Below are positions 8,985 through 17,462 of a DNA stretch of 64,000 bases, one piece after another. The notes under the pieces were generated by a model. The model worked only from the letters and a program-made list of their open reading frames with translations, did not search any database and was not told where the DNA came from. How positions within the stretch are numbered: the stretch's first letter is position 1; each line of letters opens with the position of its first letter. The stretch comes from an uncultured Prevotellaceae bacterium (lineage in GTDB: Bacteria; Bacteroidota; Bacteroidia; Bacteroidales; Bacteroidaceae), in contig ONDJ01000003.1 in NCBI GenBank assembly GCA_900316575.1, positions 62,001 through 126,000 on the forward strand, read 5' to 3'. The translations under genes were made by a program, and so were the position numbers.

Positions 8985-9689
8985 TCAGTCGTGGGTGTTC
9001 AGTGTAGCCAAAACGGTTTCGTTGCCTACTGTGCGATCGCCAATTTTGACGAGCGGTTTAGCCGTAACGGGAAGATAAACGTCCACTCGGCTACCAAACT
9101 TTATGAAGCCCAAGTGCTCGTCAATATAACAAGTGTCGCCCTCGCGTGGATAAGTCACGATGCGCCTGGCTACGGCTCCAGCCACCTGACGCACCAACAC
9201 GCGCTCTCCGTGGTCGGTTTCAATCAGCGTGTCGGCATGTTCGTTTTCAATACTTGCCTTTGGGAGCCAAGCTTTGTGGAAGTTTCCCTTGTGATGGCTC
9301 ACCGAAAGCACTTTGCCACCGATAGGAAACCAGTTTGCATGAACGTTAAGCGGCGACATAAAGACGGAAATCATGAGCCTTTTGTCGTGGAAGTATTCTT
9401 GCTCTTCCACTTCTTCGCAAACAACAATCTTACCATCGGCAGGAGCTACCACAATGCCTTCGGTTTCCTCTTCAAACACACGTATTGGGCAGCGAAAGAA
9501 GTTTACGATCACTCCATACAAACCAACACTTACTGCCAAAACCACCCAAAACAGCCATATCCATGGCGTATTCGCTGTGAGCAAATATAAGCAAGCGTTG
9601 ATGATGAGCAGTGAAAGACCGCCCCAGAGCATGGTAGCACTCCCTTCTTGGTGGAGGCGTATTTTTTTGAATTTTTTTGTTTTAGCCAT
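8985..9689 (-). CDS. psd: Phosphatidylserine decarboxylase proenzyme
   Basis: The ATG at 9689 gives a 234-residue protein. The frame stays open to 9902 only because it reads through a palindromic repeat, so the longer form is rejected. Two membrane helices (about 19-37 and 42-63) are followed by VAPADGK, MSPLNVH (His117) and, near the end, IKFGSRVD. Self-cleavage between Gly199 and Ser200 would make the pyruvoyl cofactor on the small subunit. This short form is the archaeal/Bacteroidetes type of Psd. It converts phosphatidylserine from PssA to phosphatidylethanolamine. A -7-like box (TATCTTTG) lies only 10 bp ahead of the start. Confidence 0.9.
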   Translation of the reverse strand: MAKTKKFKKIRLHQEGSATMLWGGLSLLIINACLYLLTANTPWIWLFWVVLAVSVGLYGVIVNFFRCPIRVFEEETEGIVVAPADGKIVVCEEVEEQEYFHDKRLMISVFMSPLNVHANWFPIGGKVLSVSHHKGNFHKAWLPKASIENEHADTLIETDHGERVLVRQVAGAVARRIVTYPREGDTCYIDEHLGFIKFGSRVDVYLPVTAKPLVKIGDRTVGNETVLATLNTHD

Positions 9690-9698
9690 AACAATCGG

Positions 9699-9706
9699 CA
9701 AAGATA
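9699..9706 (-). promoter_or_regulatory. Candidate -7 promoter box for psd, inside repeat edge
   Basis: On the minus strand 9706 to 9699 reads TATCTTTG, an exact match to the Bacteroidetes -7 consensus TAnnTTTG. It is the outer edge of the 84-bp palindromic repeat. A start point about 7 nt downstream would leave only a few leader bases before the psd ATG at 9689. No -33 element at the usual 19-21 nt spacing was found; a TTTG lies at 14 nt. Confidence 0.45.
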
Positions 9707-9873
9707 GTGCAAGGCGAGCGCAAAGGGAAACAAAACACGAAGTTTTTGTTTCCTTTGCCGAGCCGCCGCCTATCTTCGCAAAGCAGAGTAGTGCAAGGCG
9801 AGCGCAAAGGGAAACAAAACACGAAGTTTTTGTTTCCTTTGCCGAGCCGCCGCCTATCTTCGTAAAGCAAAGT
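9699..9873. repeat. Palindromic intergenic repeat, two tandem 84-bp units
   Basis: Units 9706-9789 and 9790-9873 are nearly identical. Each opens with AGTGCAAGGCGAGCGCAAAG and contains an inverted core: GGAAACAAAA, a CACGAAGT loop, then TTTTGTTTCC. The outer ends are also related as inverted copies (GCAAAGATAG against CTATCTTCGC), so a whole unit can fold into one long imperfect hairpin. The same element recurs at 17463-17600. It encodes nothing by itself, although it stays open in several frames. It resembles the dispersed intergenic palindromes known from Bacteroidetes genomes. Confidence 0.85.
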
Positions 9874-9876
9874 TCC

Positions 9877-9924
9877 TGGGAACGCAGGCGTCTCGCCTGC
9901 ATCGTAGCCGTGCGGAGCGCGGCT
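9877..9924. repeat. Second palindromic element: two adjacent GC-rich hairpins
   Basis: GCAGGCG-TCT-CGCCTGC (9884-9900) is followed by AGCCGTGCGGAGCGCGGCT (9906-9924), another imperfect hairpin. The leading TGGGAACGCAGGCGTC is matched in degenerate form, on the other strand, at 63101-63125. It sits between the psd-side repeat and the end of guaD. Confidence 0.6.
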
Positions 9925-9929
9925 TTCTC

Positions 9930-9960
9930 AACAAATGATTGACTGGTCAGTCAAGTTGTT
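9930..9960 (-). terminator. Inverted repeat after guaD, possible terminator
   Basis: TTGACTG-GT-CAGTCAA (9939-9954) is flanked by AACAA (9930-9934) and TTGTT (9956-9960). It starts 13 bp after the guaD stop in the direction of transcription. There is no long T run, so termination strength is uncertain; an operator role is possible. Confidence 0.4.
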
Positions 9961-9972
9961 TACGCTCCTTTA

Positions 9973-11241
9973 TCAAACTTGCGGCTCGCTGATTTCTTTT
10001 CCCCTGCAGAAGCGGTGAATGATGTTTCGGTCATCGCCAAGATAAATGAAGCGTTCCAAGCGTTGTTCCAGTGTGTAACGGTCAAAATTGAGTTCGTGGT
10101 CGTCAATAACCAGCGCGTCAAACTCATAGCCTGGCTCAAAACTGCCTACTTGCCCGAAGAAGCTGCCGGCAGATTTCGTGGCACACCAGAAAGCCTCTGG
10201 CAGTGAAAGCTGAGGTTCTATGCCTTGAACTGCCTTAATGGCCTTGCTTACTTGAATGGCATAGACTATGACGCGAAACATGTTTAAGTCGTGGCCGCCG
10301 CTAATGTCGCTACCAAGGGCTACACGCACACCGCGCTCAATCAGTGTGTGCATGGCTGCCATGCCTGAAGATAAATTGAGGTTTGACGTAGGACAATGGA
10401 CTGCCATCACACCCTGCCGCCGCATTAGTTCTATCTCTTCGTCTGACGAATACACGCAATGTGCCATCAGTGTTGGCGTTTGTCCGAAGAGGTTGTAGCG
10501 GAGATAAGCATCGCCGTAGCATGTGCTTGAAGGTTCTAACGACTTGACGGTTTCTATTTCTTTCCGATTTTCCGACAAGTGGGACTGCACAGCTATGCCA
10601 TGCTTCGAAGCTAATTGTCCGCAGGCTTTCAACATTTCGGGACTGCACGAGGGGATGAAGCGCGGCGTGATAATTGGGCGCACCAGCCCCTGTGGGTCGT
10701 TAAACTCGGCTATTAGTGCTTCGTTGGCGCGAATGGCTTCACGGACTGTTTCGCAGAGTTCTTCGGGACAGTTGCGGTCCATGCAAACCTTGCCTACCAC
10801 GGCACCCATGCCAGCTTCTTGAAAGAGCTTCATCAGTAGGCGGGTGCTTTCGTGATGTATGGTTGCAAAGACTGCTGCGCGCATAGTTCCCATGCGCCAA
10901 AGGTCGTGAATGAACCTACGATAGATGCGGCGGGCATAGTTCGTGTCAGCAAACTTGGCTTCTTCTGGAAAAGTATAAGTGTTCAGCCAAGTGAGCAGCT
11001 CGAGGTCCATGCTGATGCCCTGGTTGCGGTATTGCGAGGCATGAACGTGCATGTCGTTCATGGCGGGTATTACCAAGCAGTCGCCGAAGTCTATTACCTC
11101 TGCTTCTGGAGGGAGTGGGCGTGGCAAGCTGGTGCCCACGTGGACAATCACGCCATTCTGCACGCAAACATATCCCTGTTCGATCACCCGAAAACTTTCG
11201 CGCTGGGGAGTGAACAGGAAGTTTCCTTTATAAATCTGCAT
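9973..11241 (-). CDS. guaD: Guanine deaminase (amidohydrolase)
   Basis: This 422-residue zinc amidohydrolase has HVH at 65-67, QSHLSEN with His221 and Glu224, MAHCVY with His261, and LGSDISGG with Asp312, all the metal and catalytic positions of the family. The block SMDLELLTWLNTYTFPEEAK and the ending FIYLGDDRNI are typical of bacterial guanine deaminases, which convert guanine to xanthine plus ammonia in purine salvage. It follows the subtilase gene by 3 bp and is probably cotranscribed. No other purine genes are adjacent. Confidence 0.85.
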   Translation of the reverse strand: MQIYKGNFLFTPQRESFRVIEQGYVCVQNGVIVHVGTSLPRPLPPEAEVIDFGDCLVIPAMNDMHVHASQYRNQGISMDLELLTWLNTYTFPEEAKFADTNYARRIYRRFIHDLWRMGTMRAAVFATIHHESTRLLMKLFQEAGMGAVVGKVCMDRNCPEELCETVREAIRANEALIAEFNDPQGLVRPIITPRFIPSCSPEMLKACGQLASKHGIAVQSHLSENRKEIETVKSLEPSSTCYGDAYLRYNLFGQTPTLMAHCVYSSDEEIELMRRQGVMAVHCPTSNLNLSSGMAAMHTLIERGVRVALGSDISGGHDLNMFRVIVYAIQVSKAIKAVQGIEPQLSLPEAFWCATKSAGSFFGQVGSFEPGYEFDALVIDDHELNFDRYTLEQRLERFIYLGDDRNIIHRFCRGKEISEPQV

Positions 11242-11244
11242 GTA

Positions 11245-12621
11245 CTATTTGCTTAGTATCTGATAGGCGCGCCACATGTTGGGAATGCCGTGGCCAAAAA
11301 CGTTGTCGGGATGTTCGGCACGGTCGCCCGAAAGGCATACGGCACGTACTATTTCTTCGGGCTTTGCATTGGGGAAGGCTTGCATCAAGCAGGCCACGCC
11401 ACCGCAGAGGATGGGGCAGGAAAAGCTGGTGCCGTTTACGTAGGTTATTTCGCCGTCGGTGTCAAAAACGGCGCAGCGTTGTCCCATCGCCATCACGTCG
11501 GGTTTGATGCGTCCGTCGGCACTGTTGCCGAGCGATGAGAAGAGTGTGTTGCGACGGCGGGGATCAACAGCTCCTACGGCGAGCATGTTTTGGCCATCAG
11601 CTGGTGCACCGATCAGTTTCCAACGCTCATCACCGCTGTTGCCAGCGCTGTTGAGGCACACAATGCCGCGACTGGCGCAGAGGCTGGCGCTACGACTGTT
11701 GACAAAGGTCTTGCCATCGAGTTGCCAATAGGGGTGGCTCATTGATTTGTCGTCAAATTCGGTGTAGCCCAAGGAACTTGTCACGATGTCGCAGCCTAAG
11801 CTGTCGGCATATTCAACGGCGGCACACCAGTTGTCTTCCTCAATAGGAAACTCGGATGCTCCGTCTTCGCTGAGCAATAGGTAGAACGATGCTCCTGGGG
11901 CTGTGCCCACGTGTACACGGGGATTGTTGCTGCCTATGCACGAAAGCACCATCATGCCGTGGCTACCTTCAAGATATACGTCGCGTCCCGGGTTGACAAA
12001 GTTGCGCGTGCCGAGGATGTTGACACCGCTTAGGCCTTTGATGCGGTCTGCATTGTGGAAGCCGCCGTCGATGACTGCGATGGTCACGCCTTGTCCTGTG
12101 AAGCCACGGTCGTGCAGGCGGTCGGCGGCTATCATTTCTACTTGGGTTGAGGCTTCGCCATAGTATCCGCTTGCGTTGCTGAAGCGGTTGGTGACGTTGT
12201 CGCGATGTAAAATAACCTTGATGCTGTCGGGAGCTGTATATACATGGACTACGCTGTCAACAAACGGCATGGCAAGCAATCGCTCGGCTGCATCTTCCAA
12301 ACTGCTCGTGACCACGGCGGTATTGTTCCACTTGCTCACGCAGTGGATGGGGAAGCCAGCCTTGGTGAGTTGCTTGAGGTATTTCTTGCTGACGGGCAGG
12401 TCGTATTCGTCCACAGCGATGCCAAACTTGGCACGGCGTGCTAAGGCTTTAGGAGAAAGAAACTTTTCGGGGCGACTGAGGGAGTAGCCATTGCCTTCCT
12501 TGTCGTGGAGGTATACGCGATAGCTCTTTGAGGGTGTGAGCCGTTGGTAGGTCGTGTGGTCTTGTGCCGTAGCAATGAGCGTTGTTGCTAAGCACATGAG
12601 TAGAAAGAATGTTTTTTTCAT
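11245..12621 (-). CDS. Secreted S8 (subtilisin) family serine peptidase
   Basis: The 458-residue protein has a signal peptide (MKKTFFLLMCLATTLIATAQ), a propeptide-like region to about residue 170 and a subtilisin domain. The catalytic triad reads Asp185 in IAVIDGG, His221 in GSHGMM and Ser399 in NGTSFSCP, with the oxyanion-hole Asn328 in SAGNSG. The protein ends soon after the catalytic domain; no type IX C-terminal domain is evident, so it may stay periplasmic. It lies between the sulfatase (26 bp) and guaD (3 bp) on one strand. Confidence 0.92.
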   Translation of the reverse strand: MKKTFFLLMCLATTLIATAQDHTTYQRLTPSKSYRVYLHDKEGNGYSLSRPEKFLSPKALARRAKFGIAVDEYDLPVSKKYLKQLTKAGFPIHCVSKWNNTAVVTSSLEDAAERLLAMPFVDSVVHVYTAPDSIKVILHRDNVTNRFSNASGYYGEASTQVEMIAADRLHDRGFTGQGVTIAVIDGGFHNADRIKGLSGVNILGTRNFVNPGRDVYLEGSHGMMVLSCIGSNNPRVHVGTAPGASFYLLLSEDGASEFPIEEDNWCAAVEYADSLGCDIVTSSLGYTEFDDKSMSHPYWQLDGKTFVNSRSASLCASRGIVCLNSAGNSGDERWKLIGAPADGQNMLAVGAVDPRRRNTLFSSLGNSADGRIKPDVMAMGQRCAVFDTDGEITYVNGTSFSCPILCGGVACLMQAFPNAKPEEIVRAVCLSGDRAEHPDNVFGHGIPNMWRAYQILSK

Positions 12622-12647
12622 GCTGTTCTTTGAGGTTAGTTTTTATT

Positions 12648-14204
12648 TTAGAGTGGGAATTGTTGCAGGATGGGATCGGCATATTGCTGTTGCAGCTTTT
12701 TGAGCTCCTCACGCAGGCGGCGTGTCTGCCTTTCTGTGCCCTTTTGTCCGTATAGGTTGTGGAGCTCGTGGGGGTCGCTTTGGAGGTCAAAGAGCTCCCA
12801 GCGGTCTATGTCGCGGTAGAAGTGGATGAGTTTCCACCTGCCGTCAAACACGCCGTAATGACGCTTCACACTGTGTTCGGCGGGATATTCGTAGTAGTGG
12901 TAATAGAGCGCACTGCGCCAGTTTTTGGGGTGCTCGCCTTTGAGCAAAGGCAGGAGTGAAACACCGTGAATGTCGCTGGGAATGGGAGCTCCCGCGATGT
13001 CGAGGAAGGTGGGAGCATAGTCTATGTTCTGCACCAGTTCGTTGATGTCGCCGCGTAGGTTCATGCCTTTGGGCAACTTCATGACGAGCGGTGTGGCAAA
13101 ACTCTCTTCGTACATAAAGCGCTTGTCAAACCAGCCGTGTTCGCCCATATAGAAACCTTGGTCGCTGGTGTAAACTACGAGTGTGCTGTCGTCAAGCCCA
13201 CATTGTTTCAGATAGTCGAGCACGCGGCCCACGTTGTCGTCTAAGGACTTCACCACCTTGGCATAGTCGCGCATATAGCGTTGGTACTTGAATTCTGCCA
13301 CAGCGGGTGTGTTGTCGGTGGTGCGTCCGTCGGCCATTTGTGGGAATCGGCGGTAGAAGTCGAGCGAGAGTGAGTCGTAGAACCAGTTGTATTCCATCTG
13401 CTCGCGTCCGCCTAGTCGGGAAATCATGCGGCGATAGTTGGGCGTTAGGCGTGTGTTGAGGTCGGGGCGAAACATTTTGATGTCGTAAACGATGTCCATG
13501 TTGCGGTCAATGTGCATTTCCTGAGCTGCTGCGGCCTCGCGTCCTTCATAATTGTCGTAGAAGGTGTAGGGTATGGGGAAGTTTACGTTCTCGTACTCGC
13601 GCAAATACTTCAGTTCGGGCAGCCAATTGCGGTGGCAAGCCTTGTGGTGTATGAAGAGTATGAAGGGCTTGCTGCGGTCGCGCTGGTGTTCCATCCAGTT
13701 GATGGCTTTGTCGGTGACGATGTTTGTGAGATACCCACGCTCGGCCACCGTGTCGTTTTCCATGGTGATGAAGCTGGGATTGTAGTAGTCGCCTTGCTCG
13801 GGCAGGATGTTCCAATAGTCAAAACCCGTGGGCAGACTCACAAGGTGCCATTTGCCAATGATTGCCGTTTGATAGCCAGCTTGTTGCATGAGTTTAGGCA
13901 TGGTCTGCTGCGTACCGTCGAATATGCCGTGCTCATTGTTGGTGAAGCCGTTGGCATGGCTGTGCTTGCCGGTGAGCATACAAGCTCGGCTGGGACCACT
14001 CAGCGAGTTGGCCACGTAGCTATGGGTGAAACGCACGCCGTCGCGAGCGATGCGGTCAAGGTTGGGGGTTTGGATGTAGCGCGTGTCGTAGCACGACATC
14101 ATTTGAGCCGTGTGGTCATCGGTCATGATGTACACGATGTTGTAGCGCTGGGCTGCCACAGCTGTGGGCAACGCTGCGAGGGCAAGTACTGAAAGTCGCG
14201 TCAT
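12648..14204 (-). CDS. Secreted sulfatase, serine-type FGly motif
   Basis: This 518-residue member of the alkaline phosphatase/sulfatase fold has a short signal peptide (to VAAQ, residue 19), metal-binding MTDDH (Asp29-Asp30) and the sulfatase signature SGPSRACMLTGK. The residue to be oxidised to formylglycine is Ser69 (S-x-P-S-R). Serine-type sulfatases need the radical SAM maturase anSME, which is not in this window. The opening and C-terminal arrangement resemble Bacteroides S1-family enzymes acting on 6-sulfated N-acetylglucosamine of mucin or glycosaminoglycans; the substrate is inferred only. It is first in a run with the subtilase and guaD. Confidence 0.9.
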   Translation of the reverse strand: MTRLSVLALAALPTAVAAQRYNIVYIMTDDHTAQMMSCYDTRYIQTPNLDRIARDGVRFTHSYVANSLSGPSRACMLTGKHSHANGFTNNEHGIFDGTQQTMPKLMQQAGYQTAIIGKWHLVSLPTGFDYWNILPEQGDYYNPSFITMENDTVAERGYLTNIVTDKAINWMEHQRDRSKPFILFIHHKACHRNWLPELKYLREYENVNFPIPYTFYDNYEGREAAAAQEMHIDRNMDIVYDIKMFRPDLNTRLTPNYRRMISRLGGREQMEYNWFYDSLSLDFYRRFPQMADGRTTDNTPAVAEFKYQRYMRDYAKVVKSLDDNVGRVLDYLKQCGLDDSTLVVYTSDQGFYMGEHGWFDKRFMYEESFATPLVMKLPKGMNLRGDINELVQNIDYAPTFLDIAGAPIPSDIHGVSLLPLLKGEHPKNWRSALYYHYYEYPAEHSVKRHYGVFDGRWKLIHFYRDIDRWELFDLQSDPHELHNLYGQKGTERQTRRLREELKKLQQQYADPILQQFPL

Positions 14205-14285
14205 GTTGTTTTGAGTATTAGTGGGACTTTAAGTGAATACAAACTTATCGTCTTAGGTGCAAAGCACGCAGAGTGTAATTTGGCA

Positions 14286-14293
14286 CAAAAGTA
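14286..14293 (-). promoter_or_regulatory. Candidate -7 box for the sulfatase transcript
   Basis: The minus strand 14293 to 14286 reads TACTTTTG, matching TAnnTTTG. It would start transcription about 75 nt upstream of the sulfatase ATG. No well-spaced -33 TTTG was found. It lies in the divergent gap with the acyltransferase gene. Confidence 0.45.
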
Positions 14294-14355
14294 ATGCTTT
14301 CTCAACGTTTATTCATAGCTTTGCGCTCAGAAACCTATCAACTACTTCGTTTTTT

Positions 14356-15465
14356 ATGGCAAAGTCCTTCCTGCCAAAGCCACACTATGTGCATCTTGAT
14401 GGATTGCGTGGCGTGGCTGCTCTCATTGTTATCGTGTATCACGTCTTTGAGTGCTACACGTGGTCGCCCGTTCCTCATGGCTATTTGTCGGTAGATTTTT
14501 TCTTTGTGCTTTCGGGGTTCGTGATTGGCTATGCTTACGACGACCGGTGGAGTAGGGGGCTTACAATGGCAGGCTTCTTTCGTCGCCGGCTCATACGCTT
14601 GCATCCAATGGTTGTGCTTGGTGCGCTGATCGGGGCTATATGCTTTTTTGTGCAAGGTAGTGTAAAGTGGGACGGTACGTCGGTTTCTTCCTTCTACGTA
14701 GTGCTTGCGCTGTTGCTCAACATGCTGATGCTCCCGCTCCCTGTTGGGGCAGTGGCTGACGTGCGGGGAAACGGAGAACTCTTTCCGCTCAATGGCCCGC
14801 ATTGGTCGTTGTTCTTTGAATATATAGGCAATGTGCTTTATGCCCTGCTACTACGCCGTTTGCCTACACGTTGGCTCGCGGGGGTGAGCATCACGTCGGG
14901 CTGCATTTTGGCTTCTGTCGCTGTGAGCAATGGCTATCTTGGCGTGGGTTGGTCAATGGTTGACGGCGGATTGTGGACAGGCTTGGTGCGTATGCTTTTT
15001 CCCTATAGTGTGGGTATGTTGATGGCTCGTGTGGTGCGCCCAGGGCGCGTGGCTCATGCTTTTCTTTATTGTTCGTTGATGCTTCTTGCTGTGGCCACCG
15101 TGCCACTTCTGTTTCCCGAAATTCCTTCTTGGGCTTCGGGGCTCTACGATGCGCTGTGTGTCATCGTGGTGTTTCCCTTCATTGTTTGGCTCGGGGCTTC
15201 AGCGGTAGTCACAAGGCAGTCAGCTCAGCGCGTGAGTCACTTCCTTGGCGAACTCAGTTATCCGCTCTATGCAGTACACTATCCTTTGATGTATCTCTTC
15301 TATGCTTACATCGGTATGCAGGGCGACCTCGTGCCCATCGACCAGTTGGCCCATGACTGGCCCGTTGCCCTTGTGCTTCCCTTTGCCTGTATACTGCTTG
15401 GTTGGGGGGCTTTGCGTTTCTACGACATACCCGTACGAAAATGGCTGAGCAGCGTGTGGAATTAG
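14356..15465 (+). CDS. Acyltransferase family 3 membrane protein
   Basis: The frame is open from 14257, but the ATG at 14356 starts MAKSFLPKPHYVHLDGLRGVAAL, the normal opening of the family with LDGLRGVAAL just before the first helix; this gives 369 residues. The conserved catalytic His29 lies in VIVYHVF, and FFVLSGFVIGY and RRLIRLHP follow. About ten membrane helices are visible. Such enzymes move acetyl or other acyl groups onto exported polysaccharide, lipid A or peptidoglycan. It has no biosynthetic neighbours that reveal the acceptor. Confidence 0.9.
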   Translation: MAKSFLPKPHYVHLDGLRGVAALIVIVYHVFECYTWSPVPHGYLSVDFFFVLSGFVIGYAYDDRWSRGLTMAGFFRRRLIRLHPMVVLGALIGAICFFVQGSVKWDGTSVSSFYVVLALLLNMLMLPLPVGAVADVRGNGELFPLNGPHWSLFFEYIGNVLYALLLRRLPTRWLAGVSITSGCILASVAVSNGYLGVGWSMVDGGLWTGLVRMLFPYSVGMLMARVVRPGRVAHAFLYCSLMLLAVATVPLLFPEIPSWASGLYDALCVIVVFPFIVWLGASAVVTRQSAQRVSHFLGELSYPLYAVHYPLMYLFYAYIGMQGDLVPIDQLAHDWPVALVLPFACILLGWGALRFYDIPVRKWLSSVWN

Positions 15466-15488
15466 TCGCTTTGCTTCATTGCTCTTCC

Positions 15489-15525
15489 TTTACCCCAAAT
15501 TGGCAATTCCGCAATTTGGGGTAAA
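15489..15525 (+). terminator. Hairpin terminator after the acyltransferase gene
   Basis: A perfect 14-bp stem pairs TTTACCCCAAATTG (15489-15502) with CAATTTGGGGTAAA (15512-15525) around a 9-nt loop, 23 bp past the stop codon. The T run is weak (TTGTCC). Confidence 0.6.
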
Positions 15526-15692
15526 TTGTCCACACACGTGACCATTTTCATTGGGATAAAAAGGTTTTAAAACATCCACCCGCCCATTGGCGACTATCCC
15601 CAATAGCAAATCACACCAACGATAGGGTCTGATTTACGATTTGGGATTTACGATCAGGTTATACTTGGGCGCTTCTTATTCGCACCCCATGA

Positions 15693-15802
15693 GAAAGTTT
15701 CCTTTCAGGGGAGGAAAAGTTTCCTTTCAGGGGAGGAAAAGTTTCCTTTCAGGGAAGGAAAAGTTTCCTTTCAAGGAAGGAAAAGATTCCTTTCGTGAGA
15801 GG
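15693..15802. repeat. Five tandem 22-bp repeats in intergenic DNA
   Basis: Five units begin at 15693, 15715, 15737, 15759 and 15781. Each follows AAAAGTTTCCTTTC plus a purine-rich AGGGGAGG-like tail. The first two differ by one base, the third and fourth carry one or two further changes and the fifth is the most diverged. TTTCC near the start and GGAAA at the junction make each unit weakly palindromic. The 22-bp period is not a multiple of three, which argues against coding. The array lies in the 15466-15998 gap, which otherwise holds two terminators and a 10-bp direct repeat GATTTACGAT near 15640. Confidence 0.88.
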
Positions 15803-15907
15803 AAAATAAATTGTTCGCTATAAAAAAAGAAGTTGTCCGATGTTGAGAGGTTTTTTCTTTAATAAGCTGATTGTTGCTGTGAACTATTTTCCTTTTCAAA
15901 GTTATAT

Positions 15908-15943
15908 AAAAAACGCCCGCTTGCAGAATTTCTGCAAACGGGG
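15908..15943 (-). terminator. Rho-independent terminator of glmM
   Basis: On the minus strand the stem CCCG-TTGCAGAA pairs with TTCTGCAA-CGGG across a one-base centre (15916-15942) and is followed by GCGTTTTTT. It lies 56 bp beyond the glmM stop. Stem, GC base and T tract are all present. Confidence 0.85.
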
Positions 15944-15998
15944 TATGGAGTGCTCAAAAGGGAGGATGTCAGATAGAATACTCCCTGTAGAAACTTTA

Positions 15999-17405
15999 TC
16001 AGAAGCTTTCGCCGCTGTAGGCGTAGGCCAAGTCAACAAATTGCTTGGCCAGTGCTTCGGCTTCTTCTTGTGTGCGGGCTTCGGAATATACGCGAATGAT
16101 GGGCTCGGTATTTGACTTGCGGAGGTGCACCCACTTGTCGGCGAAATCTACCTTCACGCCGTCGATGTCGGTAACCTGCTCGTTCTTGAATTTTTCCTTG
16201 ATGTTGTTCAGAATACCGATGATGTCGGTACCTGGGCTGAGGTCAATGCGTTGCTTAGCCATGTAGTATTGCGGGTACATGGCACGCATTTCGCTGGCTT
16301 TCTTACCGAGTTTGGCCATGTAGGTGAGGATGAGGGCTATGCCTACGAGGGCATCGCGTCCGCTATGAGCACGCGGGTAGATCACTCCGCCGTTGCCTTC
16401 GCCGCCGATGACGGCGCCGGTTTCGTACATCTTGGTGACAACGTTCACTTCGCCTACAGCACTTGCTGTGTAGCGGCAACCATATTTTTCGGTAATATCG
16501 CGCAGGGCACGGGTGCTTGAGAGGTTTGAGACGGTGTTGCCTGGTGTGTTTTGCAGCACGTAGTCGGCTACGGTGACGAGGGTGTACTCTTCACCATACA
16601 TGGTGCCGTCTTCGCAGATGATGGCCAAGCGGTCCACGTCGGGGTCAACCACGAAACCGATGTCGAAGTTCCCATCGCGGCGCATCATGTCCATAATGTC
16701 GCCAAGGTTCTTTGCCAACGGCTCAGGATTGTGGGCAAACTCGCCTGTGGGTTCAAGGTTAATGCCTTTCACTTCGGTCACACCAAGCTGTCCGAGCAAG
16801 CGAGGCAGAATGAGGCCACCCACGCTGTTCACCGTGTCGAGCGCCACGCGGAAGTGGGCATTGCGGATTGCTTCGACATCGACGAGCTCGAGGTCTTTGA
16901 CCATCTGGATATGGCGCTGATCGTAGGAGAGGTTCTTGACGTATTGTCCCAAGTGATCCACGTCAGGATAGATGAAGTCTTCCTTGTTCATCAGTCGCAC
17001 AACAGCTTGCGCTTCCTTGGCGGGCAGGAACTCTCCGCGCTCGTTGAGCAACTTAAGGGCGTTCCACTGACGGGGGTTGTGCGAGGCTGTGAGAATGATA
17101 CCGCCGCAGGCATGTTCGGCCACAACGGCGATTTCTGTGGTGGGGGTAGAGGCTAAACCAATGTTGACAACGTCGTAGCCTAATCCCATCAGTGTGCCGC
17201 AAACTACGTGGCTCACCATTTCGCCGCTGATACGCGCATCTCGACCTACGACAATCTTGCGTCGTATTTGGCCCTGACCAGCTACTTTTTCGCGCAGTTG
17301 TGCAAAGGCTGAGACGGCTTTTACGATGTCTAAGGGATTGAGTGTGTCTCCAGGCTTTCCGCCGATTGTGCCACGGAAGCCCGAGATTGATTTAATGAGT
17401 GTCAT
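15999..17405 (-). CDS. glmM: Phosphoglucosamine mutase (alpha-D-phosphohexomutase family)
   Basis: The 468-residue protein has the four-domain phosphohexomutase plan. The active phosphoserine loop is ILTASHNP with Ser108, the Mg2+ loop is DPDVDR (Asp254, 256, 258), the sugar-binding loop is GEGNGG at 335-340 and the phosphate-binding loop is RKSNTEP near the end. The sugar loop GEGNGG and the length point to GlmM, which converts glucosamine-6-phosphate to glucosamine-1-phosphate for peptidoglycan and LPS. A phosphomannomutase role cannot be fully excluded. It is a single-gene unit with its own terminator and lies beside the second copy of the palindromic repeat. Confidence 0.88.
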   Translation of the reverse strand: MTLIKSISGFRGTIGGKPGDTLNPLDIVKAVSAFAQLREKVAGQGQIRRKIVVGRDARISGEMVSHVVCGTLMGLGYDVVNIGLASTPTTEIAVVAEHACGGIILTASHNPRQWNALKLLNERGEFLPAKEAQAVVRLMNKEDFIYPDVDHLGQYVKNLSYDQRHIQMVKDLELVDVEAIRNAHFRVALDTVNSVGGLILPRLLGQLGVTEVKGINLEPTGEFAHNPEPLAKNLGDIMDMMRRDGNFDIGFVVDPDVDRLAIICEDGTMYGEEYTLVTVADYVLQNTPGNTVSNLSSTRALRDITEKYGCRYTASAVGEVNVVTKMYETGAVIGGEGNGGVIYPRAHSGRDALVGIALILTYMAKLGKKASEMRAMYPQYYMAKQRIDLSPGTDIIGILNNIKEKFKNEQVTDIDGVKVDFADKWVHLRKSNTEPIIRVYSEARTQEEAEALAKQFVDLAYAYSGESF

Positions 17406-17462
17406 TCGTGTTTAGATTATGTTTTTGGTTCGTGTTTCCTCAATAAAAAATGCTTTAACAGC

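Noticed and set aside
9690..9902. N-terminal extension of Psd by 71 residues
   Set aside because: The extension is a translation of the tandem palindromic repeat, duplicated in sequence; the ATG at 9689 gives the normal family length.
15693..15802. CRISPR array
   Set aside because: The units are directly adjacent with no unique spacers, and no cas genes are present.
15641..15823. 60-codon frame across the 22-bp tandem repeats
   Set aside because: The repeat period shifts the frame each unit, there is no start context, and the product is low complexity.
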